Source: Cycas panzhihuaensis
Taxonomy: Eukaryota > Cycadophyta
Direction of reading: 5' to 3'
Assembly: GCA_023213395.1 (NCBI GenBank)
Contig: CM041465.1
Location: 250,115,741-250,179,740 of the forward strand
Length of the DNA: 64,000 bases
The notes under the pieces are model-generated. The model was not told where the DNA came from and did not search any database. It saw nothing but the letters and a program-made list of their open reading frames with translations. Each line of letters begins with the position of its first letter. Positions within the stretch are counted from its first letter, which is position 1. The position numbers were made by a program, and so were the translations under genes. Positions 57,449 to 64,000 of this stretch are shown here, piece after piece.

Positions 57449-59800
57449 GTTAAAGTTGTAGTGTTTGAAGCTAGTAGATGGTTTAGAAACTCAAAGCTTT
57501 CGTCGCTTAAGTTTCACCTTGTAATAAACCAACAATCTTGATCTTAGTAGAAGATCCAACAACTGAATGGAATGATGAGAAGCAGAGGACAAGGCAAAAT
57601 AGTTGGTCCAACACTGACCTATAGATGGGATCTAATGGTTAACCAAGTCATATCTAGGACAAGGCAGGTAAGATTGATCTGCGTAGACGTACCATATTTT
57701 TCATAGGATTCATAGCCCCAATAACACCATTTTTAAACCTCATTTTCCTTAAGCAACCTTAATTTTCGTGCAGTGACTGTACGATCGGTTGGTCCCCTAG
57801 GAAATGCACCAAGCTTAAGATTATTTCAGAGGTAAGGTTTGAACATTTTTCCAACCTCTCATATTTGATTTTAAATTCACTTTTTAAAGATGTTGAAGTG
57901 AACTTTATGAGTTTTACTTGGATGATGTACTTGAAAGATGAGTGCTTAAAATTCTTACAAGTGTGACTTCAAAAAGAAGCAATTTAGTACATCAAAAATA
58001 TAACATTTAGAGTGTTTTATAAAGCACTTAATGAAGTGAAAAAGAGTGCTAAAGATATCCAAGTAAATGAGTCAAGTGCATTATATGTAACACATTAAGT
58101 ATTTTAAGAAGAAAAAACACCTTTCAAAAGATCAAAAAAAGAGTGCTAAGTACCCAAATAAAAAATGAACTTCCTTGTGATGATACTTCAAGTGGGTTCC
58201 TTTTAGAGGAAAAATGGTCAACTTGAAGGTGAAATGAGGCACTTTGCAAATGTAAACACAATGCATCAAGTGTTATGACTTAAATTAGTTTTAACCAGCC
58301 ACAAAAAATAGTGATTTTTTTATTAAAATTTTGATTTTTAAGCCTCTTTTTGGACTAGAACTTTGGGTCACCATGCAGGGAGCCTAATGAAACCACTTAA
58401 GTGATTTTCTGCTTTTACAATAATAAAAATGACTTGAAAAAGTCACCAAGTACAAATATAAAATTTTTATGTTAGAGTGACTTCAAAAAGTAAGAAAAAA
58501 GTGAGTTTGACCTTATTTAAGAACTAGAGCATGAAGGACACCTTGTAGGGAGCCTTATAGAACACTTTAAAAAAGTGATTTTTCACCTTTATAATGATAA
58601 AAATGACTTTAAAAAAGTCATTTAATGAGTAAAAAACACAATGTAAATTTTTTTTTAAAGTGTCAATAAACTCACAATAATGAGAAAAGGCTAAAAAAGA
58701 GCATTAAAAGTGATTAAATAGAGATTTAAACCACTTAAAAGATAAACTTTATAATATAAAGTTTATTTAGAAAAGAATATTCATAAGAATATTCTAATTG
58801 ATATAACCCAAGGTTATATCTTAATAGTTAAAAAAAAGAATTTTTTTAAAACATTGGACTAACGGTAAGCCGTGTGATTGCATAGTGCTCAATTTGGAGA
58901 GATCTCTCTCTACAATGCTCAAATCGGGCCAAGATTTCAGGGGTATCTTTGTATCATCTCGATAGTGATTCATTTATGTTTTCACGCCATTTCATTCACT
59001 ATGGTGGAAGAATGAACATATTGAATTTTTGCTTGGGCGCACAGGCCATGGAGGATGCAGAGAGCTATGCAAGTTTATACAGACTACTGTACATCTTGGA
59101 AAGACTACTATATGTCTTGGAAAGGTTGCATGGGACCCACAAGGGGCAGAAACACCTTCAAATAACAAAAAATCTGCTAATACAAGCAATAATGAAGAAT
59201 TTAAGTATCCTCACTAGGGTTTGAGGGTTGAAAAAAGCCTAAAAGTGGTCCATACACTGCAAAGAGCCACAAATCAAGAATATTTGATGCCTGGAGGGTT
59301 GATTTTATAGCAAAACTAACCAACACCCTGCTCTATGAGAAAAAGTGAGCTAAAAAACAGATTTTAAGTGAACAATCACAAGAAATGATAGTAAAGCTAC
59401 TTAGATATGAGAAATAACTAAAGCAAACTGGTTGCAATTCAGTTATATGCCACAGATAATGATTATAAGACTGATTTATAGTAAAAAAATAGTAAAATAA
59501 CTCAGATCTGTCTCATTTTCCTACAAAAGATAATTTTTCTTGAAGAAAAATTAGAAAAACTCACTATTTTTTATAACAGTGAGAGCTGCATCCTTTGTGA
59601 AAGTCTGAAAAAAAAATTTAGAACTAAAATGCACTTCTTCCAACCTACAAATGGCTCGAAAATGTCTAGAACTGTTACAAAATAGATAAGATAAACTTTG
59701 AATCGCCTTCAAAGAGCAAAGGTTGTCACCAAGGGTTTGTAAACCCTTATAAGATCTCCAAAAAAAAGAAATTAGAATAGAGAAAAATAAACTTCTTCTG
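57449..59800 (-). other. Nested copia leader
   Basis: Non-coding, A-rich on plus. Shares GGTTGGTCCCCTAGGAAATG (about 57788-57807) and GAATCGCCTTCAAAGAGCAA (59700-59719) with the young copia leader but has no 21-bp array. Confidence 0.65.
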
Positions 59801-59813
59801 CTCTAATACCAAA

Positions 59814-60355
59814 TGTGGAAGATGGCATTTACCCTACATAAACCAAGATCTAGAAGATTGTTCCTCTCTATTTCTAGAATCAAAGGGATTAACACTTCGC
59901 AATGAAAGTTATTCAAGTAAAGCAAGATAAAAGACTAAACATGAAAGAGTATGAGCAAGATAATACCAAAATAAGGATGAGATGGAATTGGTCTAATCTC
60001 CAAATGAATATCAGCTTGATTAACAAACTGGCAGTATAACAATATAGCTTAAACTCTATATGAGAAATATGAGAAGTGGTATTAATATATAGAGTTACAG
60101 AAGAGACCTAAGGCATTAGATGTTTAACAAGTATCAAATATCGAAGCTACATGTTTTGCATGTAAGACGTGTCCTTTTGGGCTCTCAAGTGAGAAAAAGT
60201 ACATGAGGGTCATTTGATCCTTAAGTGATAATGTTGTGTCATTAGAAAAGAATGTGGGTGTGTATTTTATCACTTAAGTGATAAGTCACCCTATAAAGTA
60301 TAAATATACGTAAAATAAAGTATTTATGCTTAACATGTAAACATAAGGTTTAACA
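59814..60355 (-). repeat. 5' LTR of nested copia
   Basis: 542 bp, full length, TGTGGAAGATGGC to GGTTTAACA on plus. Confidence 0.87.
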
Positions 60356-60723
60356 TTATCTAGGGGCCCAATTGATCGTACGATTAGTGCACAACAATTG
60401 GGATTCTTTTGGAGAATAGAGGATTTGAAAAGGCTGTTACTAAGGCTATGAATCACAAGAAAATCATGGTTGTTCGTGTAGATTAACCCTACCTAGCCTT
60501 GTTCTAGATTTGACTTGGCTAACTATTAGATCTATCTAAAAAGATCAAGGTTGGACCAACTCTTAGCCCAATCCTATACCTGTCACCACTCTTTTCAATT
60601 GTTAAATCTTCTTTGTAACATCATGGTTGTTGGAGTGCTAGAAGGTGGAACTTAAGGGACAAAAGTTTTGAGTTTCTAAGTTATATGTTAGCTTCAAGAA
60701 ACCTTTTAATCAACTTTAACATT

Positions 60724-61551
60724 ATGGTTGCTATTAATATACTTAATACATGTACTGTTAAACTAAATGGACATGATAATTATCAGGGATGGAAGAGGTA
60801 AATACAAAATTTATTGATAATAAATGAGTTTTAGGCATTTATATCTTTAAAAAAATCTGACGTTAGTTCTTATTGAAAATAAAAGAAATGTACTTATTTA
60901 TCTTAGTCCTGCTTTAGTTGTTGCTTGGGAGGCTAAGGATGAAATTGCCTTAGCATTTCTTCACATAATTATTGAGTAAATATTGATCAAAATATTTGTT
61001 ATGCTCATACTTCAAAAGAAGCTTGGAACATTTTGGCTTCATTATATGAAAGGTGAGATGATGTTCGCATCATGATGACAAAAGTTAAATTGTATTCTTT
61101 GAGATTTACTAATCTTATGTTGGCATTTTTATCTTTTATCAAATAAATTTATAATGAGTTGAATACTCTTAGAAAACTAGCTTTGAGGGATGAACTTATA
61201 ACTGCCACATTGAATGCACTTCCAAAGGAGTACAACAGATTCATATCCTCAATTATTAGAGATGACACACTTGTTACAACGACTTCCAATCAACTTAAAA
61301 GTCTTTTACTTCTTGAAGAATAAATCTATTTTTGGTAATATGAATTATCAACTTCAAGTGTATTCACAATGAAATAAATATATTTTCGGTACTTCAAGTG
61401 TATTCATAGTGAAATATAAGGCTAAACAAAATCTCAAATAATCATTTCAAAATATTTTGGAAATATGAACATTAGCATATCAGAAACCAATATCATATGT
61501 CATTATTGTGACAAGGTGGACTACATTACACTTGAATGTCAAAAAAAATAA
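60724..61551 (+). pseudogene. Right-hand copia gag
   Basis: ATG at 60724 opens MVAINILNTCTVKLNGHDNY, continues with HTSKEAWNILASLYER and NELNTLRKLALRDELI, NALPKEYNRFISSI. The knuckle at 61498-61551 reads CHYCDKVDYITLEC, where the His is Tyr. More than eight stops in frame. Confidence 0.87.
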
Positions 61552-61759
61552 TCTGACTTACAACAACAATAACAATTCCAACAGCCACGTCAACAACAAC
61601 AATGATAACATGAGCCATGTTAGCAATAATATCAGTAGCATCGATAACCCCCTAGACCAAATCAAGGTGGATTTCGAGGAGGTCAAAGAGGAAGAGGAGG
61701 CTTTAGAGGTGGCAACTAACACCACACAAATTAATTTGCAGATGAAGAAAAAATATTTT

Positions 61760-63297
61760 ATTCTTATCATAACTCTTAAAGTGATAACACTTGGATAACT
61801 GACTTAGGGGCATCTCGATGCATGATAGACAATGATGAGTTGCTCTACAATATTAGAGGAGAAAGAGGGTAAATAATTACATTTGAAAACAATGAATTGG
61901 TTGAAATATTTGGTATAGGCAAAATTGCCTCATTTCATTTACCAAACAATCCTACTTCCACATTGTCCACTGGAGATGCCTATTTGATACCTTTAATGGA
62001 GAAAAGTCTCTTATCTGTTAGTTAATTGGAAAAATAACATATGAGTATATTATTTGAAGGTTAGTGACATAAATGATCAAGTGGTAGCCATTGGTCATGA
62101 GGACCATGGTCTTTATAAATTGGATGCATCAAACATTACACTTGATACTACACTAGCTTACTCTGTCACACAATCTATGACAAAAGATCAACTTTGACAT
62201 AATAGACTAGGCTATTTAAGGTAAGAAAATATCAAAATGATGTTTAATAAAACATGGTGTATGCGCTTCCAAAAATATCTATATCAAAGTGTCTTTGTGA
62301 AGCATGTATTATGGGGACTAAACATAAACAACTTTTTCCTATAGACAACTCATTGCATGCATCACAATCTTTGCAATTAGTTCATACAGATTTATGTGGA
62401 CCTATGTCCATGACATCTCTTAGAGGAGCTTTGTACTATATCACCTTCATCAATGATTTTTCATATAAAGTTGGGGTGTACTTTATCAAATATAAATTAG
62501 AAGCATTAAAAAAATTCAAGGAATTCAAACTTGAGGTGAAAAATTAGTCAGAATTGTCAATCAATATATTAAGATGTGACAATGGATATGAATTTGCCTC
62601 AAGAGAGTTTAATTAATTCTCTAAGGCTTATGGAATCAAAAGACAATTCATTGCTCTGCATACACCTCAACAGAATGGAGTATTTGAGTGAATGGATAAG
62701 ACTTTGGCCAAGAAAGCCAAAGCAATGATACATGCAAAAGGGCTATCTCTTTCCTATTGGGCAAAAGCATTCCACATAGCTACCTATATGGCCAATAGGA
62801 GTTCAGCTATAGCAATCACCGACATCACACTAGAGGAGGCTTGATTTGGCAAAAAGTCAACATTTAGCTATTTGGGGACTTTTGGGTGCACTACTTATAT
62901 GCAGATTTCCCATCAACAAAAGAAATTAGATCAGAATAATCTCAAATATATTTTTCTTGGTTATGCTCTTCACAATAAAACATATAAAGCATATGATCCA
63001 ATTATCAAGAAAATACACGTTTCTAGAGATGTAATCTTTATTGAAGAAAATGAGGAGTTGGAAACTTCATCCATCAATTCTCTTTTTGCAAAAGACAAGC
63101 AAATTATTGAGAACTTCCTTCCCTTACAATCTTCTACACTATATACATCTTTTACGCCTGACGCTTCTTCATCTACTTGTGCTCCATCTACTTCAGATAC
63201 AACTTCGCTTGATCTAAGTACTTCTTTTGTTGATCAACCAGTAAAACCAGAGGATATTGAGGTTGAAGCTACATCTATAAAGAAGCCACCTAAATAG
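61760..63297 (+). pseudogene. Right-hand copia protease and integrase
   Basis: NTWITDLGASRCM (protease, catalytic DSG now DLG), LYKLDASNITLD, zinc module CLCEACIMGTKHKQL, rve core VHTDLCGPMSMTSLRGALYY and FINDF, RCDNGYEFASREFN (second Asp present), HTPQQNGVFE, and the C-terminal domain FGCTTYMQISHQQKKLDQNN. Open pieces are 62254-62547 and 62872-63297. Core stops at the E to K-like and R to stop positions (TGA after NGVFE). Confidence 0.87.
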
Positions 63298-63414
63298 TAC
63301 ACTTAGACAGTATATGATAGTTAGATTATAGAAGGAAAATATCTATCAAAATGAGGCAATAATCAGCCAATTATACACTTATGACTGATATACTTTATGT
63401 TGATGTGACTTCCA

Positions 63415-63800
63415 CTTTTGAAGAGGACTAGTAAAAATGAGAAGTGGAAAGTTGTCATTCATGAGGATAATCGTTCTATTAAAACTAATGGAACTTTAGA
63501 TTTGGTAAAATTGCCTTACCAGAAAAAGGCAAACAAATGTAAAATGAGACAAAGTTCTATTGAGCATCACACAACTTGATGGGTGGTCAAAGGATTCAAA
63601 CAGAAAGAAGGCATTGACTATGGAGCAATCTTTGCACTTATGACACATATGCACACCATTAAATAAAGATTGACCCAATCTACTCAATGTAAGTGGTCAA
63701 TTCATCAGATGGACATGACGAGCGCCTTCCTCAACGATGACCCTACAGTAGAGGAATATTTAAAGCAACCTCCTAGCTAGTACAACATCTTATGTCTGAT
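63415..63800 (+). pseudogene. Right-hand copia RT, truncated
   Basis: EKWKVVIHEDNRSIKTNGTL, WVVKGFKQKEGIDYGAIFAL and WSIHQMDMTSAFLN: the first third of RT. It stops at LKQPPS; the catalytic YVDD part and RNase H are absent. Confidence 0.85.
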
Positions 63801-63826
63801 TTAACATTGTAATCGTTAAGGGGGGC

Positions 63827-64000
63827 TATTAAACTTTTATGTTTAAATGTTAAGTGATGTACTTTATAATGTATTATTGTTATACTTTATGTTAGTGTGA
63901 CTTATCACTTAATGTGATAAAGTACATGCCCACATTCTTTCTAGTTGCACACTGTTGTAACTTGAAGGTTAATGTACTCTCATGCATTTGTACTCATAAG
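63827..64000 (+). repeat. 3' LTR of right-hand copia element (cut by window end)
   Basis: TATTAAACTTTTATGTTTAA onward, aligned with 50727; preceded by the AAGGGGGG polypurine tract at 63819-63825. Confidence 0.85.

Larger units (their letters stand above)
52821..60355 (-). mobile_element. Nested Ty1/copia element, decayed
   Basis: LTRs at 52821-53247 (427 bp, about 115 bp deleted) and 59814-60355 (542 bp), starting TGTGGAAGATGGC. A primer site with one change (TTTGGTATTAGAG, minus strand) lies at 59801-59813. Flanks TTCCC and TTATC are a decayed target duplication, since the leader of the host element reads through once this element is removed. Same family as 37974-45316 but older, with many more stops. 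Confidence 0.88.
50727..64000 (+). mobile_element. Ty1/copia element with deleted RT, host of a nested copia; runs off window
   Basis: 5' LTR 50727-51275 (TATTAAACC, first G lost), primer relic TTTAATATGAAAGC (51276-51289), leader, then an inserted minus-strand copia (52821-60355). After it come gag, protease, integrase and the start of RT, then a direct jump to a polypurine tract and the 3' LTR from 63827. LTR sequence is related to that of the young copia element. Inserted in gypsy RT on the opposite strand. Confidence 0.88.

Overview
This is nuclear DNA of a seed plant, most likely a gymnosperm. The evidence is AT-rich sequence almost wholly built of nested Ty1/copia, Ty3/gypsy and LINE retrotransposons, a piece of plastid DNA, and a single split gene with plant-type introns. 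No bacterial, CRISPR or phage features were seen. All calls come from reading the sequence; no database search was possible.

Layout. 1-2700: intergenic, with a ~50-bp minisatellite (894-1188) and a fold-back/MITE-like repeat (1420-2265). 2700-~21050: degraded plastid-derived DNA (rpl2, rps19, psbM, ycf2, trnA-UGC with intron) whose rpl2 copy is split by a 16.7-kb Ty3/gypsy element (2861-19602, minus strand). That element is itself split by a small LTR element (4230-8619, TSD ACTAT) and a full-length LINE (11585-17996). 22146-26330: five intact 3' exons of a peroxisomal (S)-2-hydroxy-acid oxidase (glycolate oxidase family). It is the only apparently functional host gene seen, and its N-terminal half is not in the window. 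26915-31829: a second copy of the small LTR element, plus strand. 31830-35410: intergenic, with a decayed coiled-coil ORF and a ~39-bp satellite. 35411-45857: an old, internally deleted copia element (plus strand) split by a young copia element (37974-45316, minus strand). 45858-47480: intergenic. 47480-50726: a degenerate gypsy element (minus strand) split by a copia element (50727 to beyond 64000, plus strand), itself split by another copia element (52821-60355, minus strand).

How it fits together. Relative ages follow from the nesting: plastid DNA, then gypsy, then LINE and small LTR element on the left; satellite, then old copia, then young copia in the middle; gypsy, then copia, then copia on the right. 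The small LTR elements at 4230 and 26915 form one family. They lack reverse transcriptase, integrase and RNase H but carry a long gag-like ORF with an unrecognised C-terminal domain. In one copy this ORF is a single 561-codon frame broken only by three TAG codons. It is the best candidate for something undescribed. Stops throughout the window look mainly like C-to-T decay (CAG to TAG, CGA to TGA), as expected of methylated, silenced plant retroelements.
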